Positions 1 through 12,345 of a stretch of DNA of 64,000 bases are shown in pieces. The position numbers were made by a program, and so were the translations under genes. The stretch comes from Paramacrobiotus metropolitanus (lineage: Eukaryota; Tardigrada; Eutardigrada; Parachela; Macrobiotidae): positions 1 to 64,000 of the forward strand of contig NW_026570369.1 of assembly GCF_019649055.1 (NCBI RefSeq). The letters run 5' to 3'. The notes beneath the pieces are model-generated. The model was not told where the DNA came from. It saw only the letters and a list, made by a program, of their open reading frames with translations, and made no database searches. The number at the start of each line of letters is the position of its first letter. Position 1 is the first letter of the stretch.

Positions 1-194
1 CATCCACAACGACCTCAAAGCCTGAGTAAAGGCAAAGTTTTGCTAATTACCATCTTGGTGCGTTTATTTTACGTACGCAGATAAAAAAACTTTCAGGACT
101 GATATCCATAGATCTTAAGCCAGCCGTACAACAAGGCATTAGCGCAACCTAAACTATGAGAAATTATTTTTACTGTGTTCCACTTTCTTTTCAG

Positions 195-1277
195 AGACAC
201 TGAAACAACGCCCGGTGAGATATTCCTTCTCAGCAACGCTCTGTACTATGACGATCTTGTTATCTTTGCAGAAGAACCTGATTATCAGCTCCGAGGCCAT
301 GATTCGGTCACGACAACCACATACGGTACGATGACTGTATAATAGCACAACAACGATTCCCTGTGCGGGCTGAAAATTTAACGAATGTAATATACTTTGG
401 TTTTGCAGTGCGATACAGTCGGCGCACTAAAGGGACCACCAAAGTACCAGGTACAGTGTAAGACTAAAAACAGTATCAGAATATTATTTCGTTCTGCCAC
501 CTATTTACATAAACGAGCACTTCTCTCAGTTCACTGCTAGCCATTCATGCGCAACAGCGCATTGTTATCTTCCTGATACACACCGTTTGCTGATTTTTAT
601 TAAGTTTTGCCAAAACGGACCGACTGGTTGATTTCCGACTTTTATCACAATAAAAAATTCTAGTATTAATAAAATAAAGTGGAGTATATTAGAATGTAAA
701 AAATGTAAGTTAAAAACTATGACTCAGGAAAAAAAAATCAAACAGATTTTAAGGTTAGCTGCAAGCCTGCAACTGTACAGTATTTTCATACGCTTTAGTA
801 TAAACGCCAACGTCCACCTGCGTTCCGATTTTCGGTAATGATTACGGATGATCAGCAGATGGGCAGTAATGATTACGGATGAACCATTGTTTCTGACATA
901 CTGCTGCAACTTTCGTTGCGGTACACATCACATCTTGAATGCGTGATTACAGTGTTTTTGGTTGTTATGAATAGTATACATGACCCCGATGGTGTTAAGC
1001 GGAATGTCAGCCGGTGCTACGGTAAGAGTTAAACAAGGAATCTCTATAAGGTAAAATTAATGCCAGGGATTTTGTGTCATACATGTTTCAGCTGTTCCTG
1101 GTCGCCATGATCGCTTTAGCGCACTGGTGCTGTAAAAAAAGGTTGAAAGGACGACTAGAGCAGCCGGCGGACGATGCCGTGCACAGCGAAGTACGCGTCA
1201 TTCATCGGCCGCGGCCCAAATGGAACTTCATTACCGCCGAAGAGATCAAAGTCACCAGCAGAGTCAAAGACACGTAA
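195..1277 (+). CDS. 3' exons of a candidate single-pass membrane protein, 5' part off the window
   Basis: Candidate exons lie at 195-325, 409-450 and 1092-1277, each after a pyrimidine-rich AG and, for the first two, before a GT donor. The first exon reads as an acidic stretch (PGEIFLLSNALYYDD). The last opens directly into a hydrophobic run LFLVAMIALAHWCC followed by basic KKRLKGR, a typical transmembrane helix plus stop-transfer sequence, then about 45 cytosolic residues to a TAA. The exon phases do not agree: the last exon wants phase 0, the first ends in phase 1, and the middle one is open in either. An unseen exon (one candidate is near 940-1020) or a base error is likely. Alternatively the last exon is a separate short gene starting at an ATG at 1083. 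I recognise no family. Confidence 0.35.
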
Positions 1278-1964
1278 TCTGTATTAAGGACTAAATGTAA
1301 AAAAATTAGGTTTCATCTACAGTATGTTACTTTTTATTTTGTTTACATCATTACACGTATATCCCTTCTTAATGGAATATGGTACATAATGCCACATATA
1401 TTCAATAATTATTCCATTAATTATGAGTGTTGTCGTTCAAATGTGTGAGTCTTGTCATCTTCTGTTTCTTTTAATGCATTGTTTATGGAAATATTGGATT
1501 GGAAAAATACGAATGATTCATTATGATTGTCATGCTGTATTTAATTGCACAATGACAAACTGGTACCATTTTATAGATCAATTCTTAGTTTTTGTTCTAT
1601 ATAGATCAATTCTTAGTTTTCGTAATTAAATAATGCCTAAACGACAATAGAGAGGTGACGAATCATGGAATGAAAGATTTCCGGATATGTACTAGTATTT
1701 TACTGATATTTTTGGCGTATTTTAAAATTGGCTGGCATTTATTCCACAACAGATTGCCGTAAATTGTATATTATATAGTGAACCAAACGAAATCATGTTT
1801 CTTTACTTCTGCACGAGGAAACGGATTCATTTTTTTTCAAACATCGGAAATTCACGTTTTTTTAAATAGCGCAGAGATACTCTGGAATACATCATCATTT
1901 CTTCGAGCATTCTTTTGAGAGGCACTTTCTAAAGGAATTATATTATACATATCCGCCTTGTTCC
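1278..1964. other. AT-rich non-coding stretch
   Basis: No ORF with coding character is seen. It holds a short direct repeat (TAGATCAATTCTTAGTTTT, twice within 1575-1620) and otherwise AT-rich sequence between the convergent ends of the flanking plus-strand and minus-strand genes. Confidence 0.5.
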
Positions 1965-2872
1965 TCAGAGTGCGATGGTCTGCTTCAGTAGAAAGGCTGT
2001 GGTGGCCAGCAATCCCGCGGACGATACACACTGTTCCGCGCCGCTCGCTGTAAAAACACATTTTTTTCAAACACGTAACTGCTTACCCACGAAAAATTAC
2101 TACAGAATTATCTCGCTGTATTTCACATGTTATTATTATTAATAATATTATTATTCTAAGTTCTGCTTTGAGTTGCTTATATGGCTGCGTCGTGACCTTT
2201 ATTAAAAGTAGTTGAGAATTCCAGTAAATCCATCAAAGTTGCTAAGGAAATACAGACTTCCAGCGCATTTAATGTAGAAATTTAGCACCAAATTTGAAAA
2301 ACATTTACCCACGAAAAAACATCTTTAAGACGCACGATAATTCCGATCAAAAAATTAAATTAAAAGAATTTTTTATTCAGTTATCTATTCTTACTCTTGC
2401 GCTAGTTTGAACGCTCTATAAAAAATAAAACAATTCGTGTAGAACGAACCATCTAATTGAAATAAATTTTATATTTGTCGAAAATTTTATTTTAATCAGA
2501 TCTGATTAATCATGGATTCTAAAAATATTCGTGTAAATAAAGAACTGGTCTAAAACTTAGAAACCTAACCATAAGTAACATATTATACACGGTACTCTCA
2601 ATCTGCATATGTAAATTATCCTAAAGACCTCAACAACTCGGAAATTTTAATGCGGTGGAAAATTTTTTTTAAAGAAAACTGAAAAATTATATGCGGTGAA
2701 TTTATCCTTACGATGAATTTCGTAAGCTGATTGTCTTACCGGTAGCGTTTGCGGTGGTGGCACCGGCCGCTGGTGCCGGTGTTCCGGCGGCTTCTACGGC
2801 GGAGGGGTACGTCTGGAGGAGGAGCACGACACACAGGGCCACCAGGCCGATAATAGCCGACAGACGCGACAT
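1965..2872 (-). CDS. Small secreted, possibly GPI-anchored protein (2 exons, about 70 aa)
   Basis: Exon 1 (2740-2872) starts at the ATG ending at 2872 and encodes a signal peptide (MSRLSAIIGLVALCVVLLLQ), then an Ala/Pro/Thr-rich stretch (AAGTPAPAAGATT). It ends in phase 1 at a GTAAG donor. Exon 2 (1965-2047) follows an AG acceptor in matching phase, adds one cysteine and closes with the hydrophobic tail SAGLLATTAFLLKQTIAL before TGA. The intron is 692 bp. A signal peptide, a short Ala/Pro/Thr/Ser core and a hydrophobic C-terminus is the architecture of small GPI-anchored, O-glycosylated arabinogalactan- or mucin-like peptides, but the omega site is not obvious. No family is recognised. Both exons are undamaged and the phases agree, which favours a real gene. 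Confidence 0.55.
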
Positions 2873-3835
2873 GATAATCACGGAGTATACACTGTTTTTC
2901 CACCGACGGGCGTTTTTTAACGGAATACCAAGTATTCTCAATTGAAAAAAACGTGAATGAAGTACGACGAGCTCACCGGGGCACACAACGCGCAACAAAT
3001 AAGCAAAGATTTAAATTATTGCTTTTTGATATCTCCGACTGCTAGCAAATGAATCGTTGGGTCGTACGTACATGTTTCGTTGCTAAGGAAAGGTCAAATA
3101 CATAGTAAGCACGCGTACGTGATGATCCAGTACAGTACATTTAATTATTGCTGTCAGATGTTGTAAGAAAGATTTTTTTTAAATTAATAAATAGAATACT
3201 GATCAATTTTTTTAATTTTCTTTAAAACTTTTCTGATTTTTAAAAAAAGTGCAGATATACTAGTGCGCGTATTTCTGCACAGCTAACCATAAAAACTCCC
3301 ATTCAGGGCGGTAAAATGTGGAAAACAAACAAATGTATGTAATTTGCCCTGGCCAATATGCTGTTTAAATAAAAATATTTATTGTACATTGAATTTACTA
3401 TTCATTTATTATTAATTTACAAAATCAAATATGTTATAATTATGTATATATATAAGTATAAAAAATTTCGGAGGTCCAGAACTGAGATGAGCTTTCTCTA
3501 CCTATTTATTTATTCACCTATCTTTACTTATTTACCTCCTTGTTACGAAACAGTTTGTGCTCCATGCTGCATAAGTGAGAAATAAATTTAGTAAACAAAA
3601 ATTAAATCTGTTATAAAACATTTCGAAGGTGCAGAGCTGAGCCGCGGTTTTTCGCCAATTAATTTATTGACATAATTACGAGATTTGCAGTACTTCAGTA
3701 TCGGCAGTCCACAACGGCACCACCTTCCATTTATTTGTGTTGTTTTTCCCGCATCACTAATAAAATCCACAATAGTCAATAAAATCTCCGACCAATTTAA
3801 ACAAATATTTTACAGCATCTCAAAGTACGCATTAT
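2873..3835. other. AT-rich intergenic region
   Basis: This lies 5' of the small secreted gene and 3' of the TMUB-like gene, both on the minus strand. Long A/T runs and no convincing ORF are seen; the promoter of the secreted gene is expected in its left part, but no core motif stands out. Confidence 0.4.
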
Positions 3836-5260
3836 TCAGAATATTCGCGCGGCTTTGCCAATGAGCAGAAAGGTCACGGACAGTATGGCCAGGCACAGAC
3901 AGGCCGGGACGTTGAGTTCCCATTCATCATTCTCGTTCTCCTCGCCGGCGTAGAACAAGTACATCCATCCGGCGAGCAACGCGAAACCCCCCATGACCAT
4001 CAGACCGTGTCCGAGACCCGGCGGCACGTAGTTGGGATCCACCGCCCCGGGGTCGCTGTCGGCGGCGGGTTGGGGGCGGCGGAGAAACCTACCACGGTGT
4101 CGGCGTGGATGCCGTGATCGGCCAGACGGGACGTGGGCGGCGCCAGGACGCGGCCCATGTAGAGAAGCTGACCGGTCTGTCCTGAAAAATTCATAGAAAA
4201 CACAAATTTCAAGTGACGTAATTCAAGGCGTAAAATAAAATACACAATAAAAATAATTTAAATAATGCAAACATAATCACCATTAGTGATGTGATATGAT
4301 TAACATAATTATCGTAATTCCATTGAGCAGGCCAGTAATGATTTATTTCAAAATGTTTTCTTTTTTTTCTCAGTTGTTATTTTATCGATGCTACCAGTTA
4401 TATTAGTTCATGGAATTTTTATAAAATTCATTGCATTTTTTATCTGCTGATATATCATAAACGTATGTTACCGTATTATAATTCAATAACAATGCGAGTA
4501 TTATTACCATGTAATTATTCATTAATTTTTATTTAATTATTCATTATTATTTTTTTTATAATTATTACAGTTATATTATTTTTTAAAAATTTATTAAAAA
4601 AGATTAAAAAATTTTTCACCGATAAATGGCCGTAATCGCTACGCCAAACAGGAAAGTATCGTTTGGAACTTTTTTTAAGGAACCCTGAAACAGGAGCGAC
4701 AAAATCGGCCATCCTAAACCGCTCCATAAATCAGCAATAAATAACCAATTAATTTTACAACATAATCAATCTCATAAATACTTAAAAATCTAAGGTAAAT
4801 GTACTCGTAAATCGTAAACGTTGTTATCTCTACCTGCTCTCACTCGGTCAATCAAACGTAACGATAGAAAATTCATACAAAGAATAAAAATTAAAATCAT
4901 CAAAAACACCAAAAAAGGAAAAATCCCTAAGATCACCACAAAAAATTACAAAACGAAGAAAGACACCAAGCAGATTAAAAAATTTCAGAAACAAGAAAAC
5001 TAATAAAACGGATTACACGAATCGACAAGAAAACAAACGAAACTCAAGTCAGAAACAGCGAAAGAATGAACAGAAAACTGAGAAAACAGAAATACGCCAG
5101 CAGTAACACGGGGCGGTGGCGCTGTGCACACCGTCCCCCGTACCTGGGCTAATGTGCGCCGCCACATGTTCATCGTACAACGCGGCCACCGTCGTCGTCC
5201 CATCCACCGCCACCACCTCCGACCGCCCGTCAGAAACTGCAGACGAATCGATAGGCTCAT
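3836..5260 (-). CDS. TMUB-like protein: ubiquitin-like domain plus two C-terminal transmembrane helices
   Basis: Exon 1 (5144-5260) starts at ATG 5258-5260 and gives the first beta hairpin of a ubiquitin fold (SIRLQFL, then SEVVAVDG) and a helix (TTTVAALYDEHVAAH). Exon 2 (3836-4181) continues in matching phase with the strand TGQLLYMGRVL and SRLADHGIHADTVV, the place of the family's L-I/L-Y-x-G-R-x-L motif. It then gives a linker and two hydrophobic segments (GLMVMGGFALLAGWMYLFYA; LCLAILSVTFLLIG). Transmembrane and ubiquitin-like domain proteins (TMUB1/2) have this order and act in ER membranes in protein degradation. Two single-base deletions interrupt the frame: one in exon 1 near 5230 in TTTCTGACGGG, one best placed in a C5 run near 4070. 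They could be assembly errors or pseudogene lesions. Corrected length is about 154 aa. Confidence 0.68.
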
Positions 5261-6766
5261 GGTGTATCAGGGGGACGCAGCGGTGGAATTGGAATGCGCG
5301 TTGATCGTTGCTGCAGGCTACATCACGTTGAAGAACCCACACTGATCACATCGCGGAGCTCCGTTTCCAAATCAATCAGTCGTTTCCAGATTCCGAGCAG
5401 CTCACGATCCTACGTATTGGCGCTCAATCATTCCTTGACTGCAATATAATTTTTCCATAGAAAATCAGGGGAGGAAAAGCAAAAGGTAGCAACGTGTGAA
5501 TTTGAATCTTGATAATCAAAATAATAAAATTATAAAAATATCGACATTATCGTTTTTATTTTCACTGCGCAGTGTACTCGTAGTCGAATTACAGTAATCT
5601 CATTGGGCCACATCATACTTGCGACCGCCACTCGCGTAAGCGGTACCGTGAACGTCGCTGACGTAGCACTGAAGTTGTCAACAGTAAAGCAGCTGTTAAA
5701 AAAATTCCTTTTGCAGTTTTGCTGCTTATTTGCAACCGATTTTGTTATGCAATGCCGATTTTAACTACTTATTACAATTTAGCTATTATAAATTGCATAT
5801 TATAAAAAAAATTAAATTTTTTTGTAAGCGCAGAAGTGTTACTTATTTAAATTCTAGCGTTGGAATTCTGGATTATATTCCACAAAAATTTTATCGTTTT
5901 TCAAAACTAACAGAAAATTCAGAAATAAATCAATATTAAAAAAATAAATATTTTTGAAAATAAATATTTAATAAAACGATAAACTTATGAACCAGTTTGT
6001 AGTGCGAAAAATAAGAGCCTTCGCAAATATGTGTTTTGTATCTTAATATCGTACAAACTGCAAACAGAAAGATTACAAAGTGCGCCACTGCGCTTGCCGC
6101 GGAGAACTGATTTTGGAGACTTAAAGAGTAAGTACTTTCCTTGCAGCGCCTGAGGGCGGCAGCTTAAGCGACACCGCTTCAACGGTTGTTATTGGCTCTT
6201 TTAGAAGTAATAAAAATATGCGATATCCAGACATTCATGTGCCAACTGCCAACGAGTAACGTTGCGAGACATTCGACACAATACACTTTATCATTTACCG
6301 AAATAATTATGGGAAAACCACGATACTACCGTCCGCTTAGCGATGTTGTGCAGCATATTACGTGGTACATGTTTATCATTACAAAGTGTCAATATACGAA
6401 GCCGGATGAATGCATTGCAAAGCAACAAATCACTTCCTCTCATTACTGCATAGCTGGTGATAAGCGTTGAACAGCTCCGATAAAGGGCAACCGATAGCAG
6501 CACAACGCAGCTTGTAGCGGTTATCAATCGAAACGCGCACTTCCGCTAGCACGCTGAATGCTTCGTTGTGCGGCATTTCCGAGTATCTTGGTTACCTGAA
6601 GTTTTTCTTGCGCCGCTACGATAATTTTCACTATATGGATAACTGCAGTAATTTCTAAGCGCTCGTGCGAAATAACATACAGAATTTTTAGATTTTCACT
6701 AAGCGACGATTTCCGGATCTTTTGTGTCCATTTAAATGAATTATTTTGTACATAAACAAAGCCATC
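5261..6766. other. Intergenic region between divergent genes
   Basis: It separates the minus-strand TMUB-like gene from the plus-strand SRCR/ZP gene, so promoters of both are expected here. No TATA box or other core element is convincing. Part is very AT-rich (5700-5970). The ORFs that can be drawn show no domain signal and are judged chance. Confidence 0.4.
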
Positions 6767-9700
6767 ATGTGGATGTATCAAGCATCTGTTGTCATCTTCC
6801 TGATTTTTAATCTGCATTGTGTTTCTTCTCAGGTGAGTGTTTCACGGTATTTTAACGCGTTGACGTTTCGTTTAGGAAACTGTGCCGGTACATCATAACG
6901 AACATTCGTGAACACGGACGAAAACGTTCATTTTCGCGCACTATCAAACAGGTTTTGTTATGTTTGTGACATTCTGTAGCCAAATGATTTGCATACGCTG
7001 GCGTGAAAACCGTTCATGCGCGCAACATTCCGTTGGGAAGTTATGGGTGAAATAAAATGCCAAAAAGTTTAAATGTACTGAGGGGTACCAAAAGCCTTAC
7101 TATCGAACCGATCCTCATTAAATTTGAAATTTTGCATAAAAACGTACATGAAGATCACTTTTTTAATACAATCTGCTTAATGGTGCCATATACGTTTTTA
7201 GCTGCAAGTTCGCTGGGCTCAGGCGGCAATAACGGAGGACGGAGGCAATCGTCGAACCGGTCAAGTGGAAGGCTTCGCACCAACGCACAACACGTGGTGG
7301 AAAACGTGCTCATCCAATGTCACAATTCGCAGCTCGCCCAGCCGTTTGGGACGGCTGCTGTGCCAAAAGTTCGGCTTCGATAATGTAGTGTCGATCCGAT
7401 TCGCCAGCGGCGCCCCATCACCCGGCTATGCGTCGGTAGATATTGTCTCCTGTCCCGGTCAGTGAATTATCTTATAATACAGATTACAGATCACTGCTGA
7501 TCCGCTTTAAGTTTTTATGAAAATTTAATTTGGATCAACATTCTGACTTTCTTATTGCACACGGACCACGGCCACAGTAATCATGAGCTTCAGACTGTAT
7601 AATGCGGGAAACACTCACTGATTTCTCCTTAACGAAATATATAACACATAAAACATACATAATACATATAACACATGTATTTTGTTTTGCTGCTGATAGA
7701 TGATGCTGACGATATCTCCATGTGTCAGTTTGCGGAAATAAGACAGCAGACACAGTGCGGACGGAATTCCTCATCAGCCTTACGTGCAACGGTAATGAGC
7801 AGATTTAATACTCGTTTAGGCTACATGCAATAAAGCTTGTTAGGAAGCTTTAGTGCACAACGAAACGCTTACGACGTTTTCGCATTCCAGACTTTTCACA
7901 ATATAAATTCGCACACTGGACACCAGAGATCATCTATTCTACGCGTTGTTCTACAATCCACCTCACTACTCAGCTCTAAGAGTTGATTACTTGATAATTA
8001 TTTTTTATAAAGCTTATCAAACTTGCTAAAGTGGAACAGCACGCACAGTGTACCGCCTCTATGGTGTGTCGGTGAATTCATATTGTGAAGATGTCCGGAA
8101 TGCAAAACAACGTCGAGTATATATCTTTAAACCATCGATCTCGTAGAGCTTACTCCGGAACCGCTCCCGGCACCGCCATTGGTTGGCAACAATGACATCC
8201 GCGAGATCACCTGCAACGCCACCGTCGTATGCGCCTGCCCACGGGCCTCGCAGATCCGTAGTATTTTCCACCGCTCCCGTGTCGGCCCGACCAACCAGTG
8301 CAGTATGGAGTTCCTGGTGCAGGGTATGTCTACTTGCATTTAGACAGCAGCCGCTGGTACGATATCCCAACACCCCGGCGAACATAGCGTGTAACAGCAT
8401 CAACCATGTGATCATCCGGCAAATTCTCCAGTATCAGCGGATCGAACCTGCCGGGATGGTAGATGTGCGGGTTAGAGAGGAGCGCTTCTGCGGGCAGCAG
8501 AACGATATGCGCACTGTGATTATCAGCCCGGTGGCGGTGTCGGTCAATATCACGTTTGTGAGGGCCTCCGTTGGCGGGAGCAGAGCAGTTTGATATCACG
8601 CTGGAAGGTGAGGAAAGCTGTGGAAAGCACACTTTACTGTCGCGGGTTGATTTGCACAGCCGCAGTGTAATGAGCTCGCTTAGCGTATGGGATAATTATA
8701 CAAATAAATAGGAAAAGTTACTTCCTTGTTCAAAACGGGAGACACAGCATTCCCGTTTACCGAAATTTGAGTTTTCGCCAAACACTGTCGCAAGGTATTG
8801 GTAAACATACCGTATAAACAACAAGCGATCCGGAATACAAAAACCAGTGATAAGGTATTGTGTTATCATAAAAGCGTTCACGACACAACACGACTGAATT
8901 TTCACGTTAGAAAACAGGATTTCTAGAGAAAAGTCTAGTTTTGTTGTACCACAAAAGTATATAAAGTTGGACTCGTACGGAAGCACCTTAATATGCCAAA
9001 CTGAACGATGCAAGTTTGCTCTGTCATTTATTTCGTTTATAGTTAGTTGTCTCGGTGTCCAGAAGAGTTTAATTTTTTGCCGTAAACTTCACTGCTTAAC
9101 AGAAGAGTTAAATAAGTTCTTGCAAATTATATCGGTAAACAAGCGATTTTAGCCACCAGCTAATGTGGCTCGCGGTATTCCATACAATAAATTTGCAGGA
9201 TGCATTTGATCTTCCCTACCCTAAAAGTGTATTGTCGATTTAACAGCAATTCCGCAGATAGCCGCACACTGTGGCTCCTCCTCCATGAACGTGTCCATCG
9301 TGAAGCAGAAGCTAGCCGGTTGGAACAACGGCACATGGACCGCACAAGTCGTCAACCAATCGCTGATGATTCCGCCGTCATCTGCTGACCAGCAGTGTCG
9401 TGCTGTACAAAACGACATCCAGAGTCGTTCCACGGATTTTTTCCAATTTGTCTTTGATGCCACACGCTGTCCGCGCATCTTCAACACGGATGTACTGTGC
9501 GATGTGCATTATCTGCGTAAAAGCGACTTGTAAGATTTTCTATTAGACAGATAACTACACCTTATCCTAAAGTCTTGGTGGCCCGGGTGAACAAGTGGAT
9601 ATCGGCGCAGTGCAGATTGAGTATCGCGATCAATTCCTCATTCCCATTCGCTGCTATTTGAAAATGGATCCGACCGGAGCAGGCTGGAGATGTTAACAGC

Positions 9701-10028
9701 GGGGATGTTCTTCCGTTTGAGGATATTTCGGAAACCATCGTTGTACCGTACAGGTACGCAGTTTTCTGTTTTACCTTTGAGCTATTTTCACGGCTTAATG
9801 TTTTGCAGAGTAAATGTATATCGGGATTCCAGTCTCCAAGTTCCATTTCAATATCTGACCTTTAACAACGGGGAAACGGCGTTTTATTTGGTGGCGACAC
9901 CTATGGATACCGGGACACCGGTCAACAGTATTCAGACAGAGGTTCAGCGCTGTCTAGCTAGGAAATCAGACGGTTCAAACGAAAACAACGACATTGTATT
10001 ATATAATTCGGGGTGCGCATTTGCATAG
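6767..10028 (+). CDS. Secreted protein with SRCR-like, CUB-like and zona pellucida (ZP) domains
   Basis: Seven spliced exons with agreeing phases: 6767-6832 (signal peptide, MWMYQASVVIFLIF), 7202-7457, 8147-8323, 8388-8607, 9247-9529, 9573-9753 and 9809-10028. Exon 2 looks SRCR-like (GQVEGF, TWWKTC, LGRLLCQKFGFDN). Exons 3-4 carry spaced cysteines and a CUB-like end (AEQFDITLEG). Exons 5-7 give a ZP module: HCGSSSMNVSIVKQKL, FQFVFDATRC, VQIEYRDQFLIPIRCYLK, then the ZP-C half VNVYRDSS and a C-terminal NSGC. SRCR-CUB-ZP order recalls DMBT1-type extracellular receptors. Intron 3 is only 64 bp. Two single-base shifts are needed, in exon 4 (GTGAGGG, about 8565) and exon 6 (about 9675). Further C-terminal exons may lie at 10122-10270, where YDFMCYVRSG fits a ZP-C core. 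No transmembrane segment was located. Confidence 0.62.
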
Positions 10029-10659
10029 GCACTTGCTGATTCTCATCGGAATTTAAGCAGACACCGAAAATGATTCAACTGCTGCTATATTTAGGACAAC
10101 AATACCTGGTGTCGATCCACGGTGACCACCAATAAGGGATTACAATCGCTGACGCTGGCAGTAACCTTGAGGACTCTTAGTTTTCCAGCGGTAGTTATGA
10201 TTTTATGTGCTATGTACGCAGTGGTTTCGGGAATGAGCCGGTAGCTTATCATAGTAATGCTTTAATATAGCAGTTGCCGTTGCAGTTTGTACGATAATGC
10301 TGTAAACTGCTTTCTCATTTAAAAAAAGGACAAGGTGCTGAGCCTAGGTCGAATTCGGTACGATACAGTTCATTCCAAACTGTTGGAGAGAAATAAAGCT
10401 GTTATGATTATTATGACAGCGTTGGTTGCACCATAGATTACATTCAGTTTTGTGACACTTAGCTGTAAACAAAAATTCCAAACTCTGTGCATGATAATAC
10501 TATTAAATTTTGGAAGGTAAATCAGGATATTATTGTGGTGTGAAGTTGTATACCGTCATCAGCTTCGGTACTTATATACTTTCGGTTGTCAGTACAACAG
10601 ATACGTTTATAGCTAAACATCGCTCTCATACGGGTTGAACAGCATTTGAGTTCCAAGTC

Positions 10660-10870
10660 CTTCTTTTACCGATTGTACGGAACAGCGGTACAGAATTTGT
10701 ACATATTATCCACCGGATTCATCTAGTCTTTTACGGACCTAGCGAAAATGTTTACTTTCTCATGCCCTTTGTCCCGGATAGTTACGCACCGTTAATTGTC
10801 TGATAGGCTGATAGTTCAGTGATCGCCCGATATCCGCGTATATCCGGTAGATGCCGTTTGTGTACTTTAA
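10660..10870. repeat. Dispersed repeat, copy A
   Basis: This segment and 16137-16385 are diverged copies of one sequence. Both contain CGGATTCATCT, then AGCGAAAA(A)TGTTT, a TGCCCTT block, GTTAATTGTC, and the shared 18-mer TCGCCCGATATCCGCGTA in the same order. No coding capacity or terminal repeats are visible, so it is an unclassified dispersed repeat. Confidence 0.6.
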
Positions 10871-10985
10871 AATACTTGTTAATCCTTATACCCTGCTGAG
10901 TGCTGATTACTGTCGGTAAGACGGTTACTTTTGACAGGTTTGTTCGTTACGGGGAGTGAAGAAACTTCATCCAATACTTTAGAAG

Positions 10986-11731
10986 ATGGATCTTGCACTA
11001 AAAAAACATGCTGATGAGAATTCTTCGGTGGACAAAAAAGCGGATGATTATAAGCATCACTCAATCCCTTCTAGATTTTATTAGTGCGGGAGATTTCGAA
11101 TCATATTCGTAAGTACTCTTTGCGGTAATTCGTATTTGTAGCGCTTATATTTTACGCTAAGTCGAATGAAATTTAAAGCTCATTTATTTCTTGTTTATTT
11201 CCCCAGTTACAATGTGGATACCTTTACCTACTGGATGCTGAAATTTTTTTGCAGAAAACTCTGTGATCCTTCGCTTACTGCATTTGAACCAGAGGCACTG
11301 GGGCATCTTGTAACCGGGATGGATTTCCATCAGTTTTACTTCGATAATCGTAGGCTTTTCGCTAATTCATACGGAAATCCCAGAAAAAATGAACAAATGT
11401 GATTTTCCACTACGCACAGATACACCGCGTGGATCCAAGTCTGTTCAAACGTCCCTGGTGAATCCGCAAGTTCACCTCCTAGGCGAGGATGCGGCCTCGA
11501 TCGCCTACATCCGTTTGATCCAGACTACTGACAAGTGAGGAATTCAAGAAACGGAAACATTTCCATACGTGTAATTTATTCCAATCCATTTCAATGGCAT
11601 TTTACAGATCGGGTGTTGTATCAACGCAGTCTTTTGAGGAGAGCCGTGTATGGCATAAACGCGAAGGACGCTGGCAGTTAGTGCATTTTCATCGTTCTGG
11701 CGGGCGTCTGACCACCAAGACACCGGCATAA
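10986..11731 (+). CDS. CaMKII association (hub) domain protein lacking a kinase domain
   Basis: Four exons with matching phases: 10986-11108, 11255-11349, 11420-11534 and 11608-11731. The product, about 151 aa, matches the oligomerisation domain of calcium/calmodulin-dependent kinase [76 protein letters not shown] and HRSGG before the stop. In the kinase this SnoaL/NTF2-like fold builds the 12-14-subunit hub. No kinase or calmodulin-binding segment is found in the 0.95 kb upstream, which borders the ZP gene. The ATG at 10986 would give a hub-only protein like vertebrate alpha-KAP; alternatively an AG at 10981-10982 accepts an unseen upstream exon. One extra base in the A6 run at 11034-11039 breaks the frame between the leader and the domain. 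Confidence 0.85.
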
Positions 11732-11739
11732 ACTCTTTG

Positions 11740-12345
11740 ATTCGGGTATGTTATTACTCTTCATACTATGATTTTTACTTACTGTTTTTGCTTTGATGGT
11801 AAGAAAATTAAATTATATGCGTCACTTCCATGGTAGAAACTGTTGCACTTCGAGCTCGAAATTTTTAGAGGTTACAGTAAAATATGCAGTAAGTCGAAGG
11901 GATGCGCAGAGCGAATAAACGCGTTAAATGATTAACGGTAAAAGTGGAGAATACGGTAGTGCTTTTTTATCGGCTTATTGGCTTAAAACAAATACCTTTT
12001 CGCTGTTTGGACAAATTGCCATGAACGCAACATAACTGTAGATTTAAGAAAAAACCTTACTTTATTAACTAGATCTATAACAAAATACTTGTGCTTATAT
12101 GCAGATTTTGCGTTTTACAATGTATGCTGCCTGAAGAAAAAGAAAAAATCTCGCAGTTCACCACCGTTCCCTAGAACCAAAAAGTTGTATTAGTGAAAAA
12201 TCGTAGAACAACGGCATTGAAGAGCATGCTAAAGAGACTAAAATGTGACATGCCACACGGAAATTTAAAAATGCAACATAGAACTTAAAAAATTAAATAG
12301 AACTTAAATTATAGAACTTAAAAAAATTCCGAGTTTGCAAAACAA
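11740..12345. repeat. Dispersed repeat pair, copy 1
   Basis: This flank resembles 29490-29995 in the same order: ATGGTA(G/A)AAA-TGT followed by GCACTTCGAGCTCGAAAT / ACACTTTGAGCTTGAAAT, then AAAAATCGTAGAACAACGG / GAAAATCGTTGTATAGCGG, then a near-identical end AATTCCGAGTTTGCAAAACA. It is non-coding, lies upstream of the first BTB-Kelch gene, and is either an old transposon copy or a piece of a segmental duplication. Confidence 0.55.

Noticed and set aside
6186-6817. Overlapping ORFs of 78-97 codons on both strands
   Set aside because: They overlap each other, lack domain signals and lie in the presumed promoter region of the SRCR/ZP gene.
8324-8387. Apparent frameshift between SRCR-like and CUB-like parts
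   Set aside because: A 64-bp GT-AG intron with matching phase explains the frame change, so no lesion is needed here.
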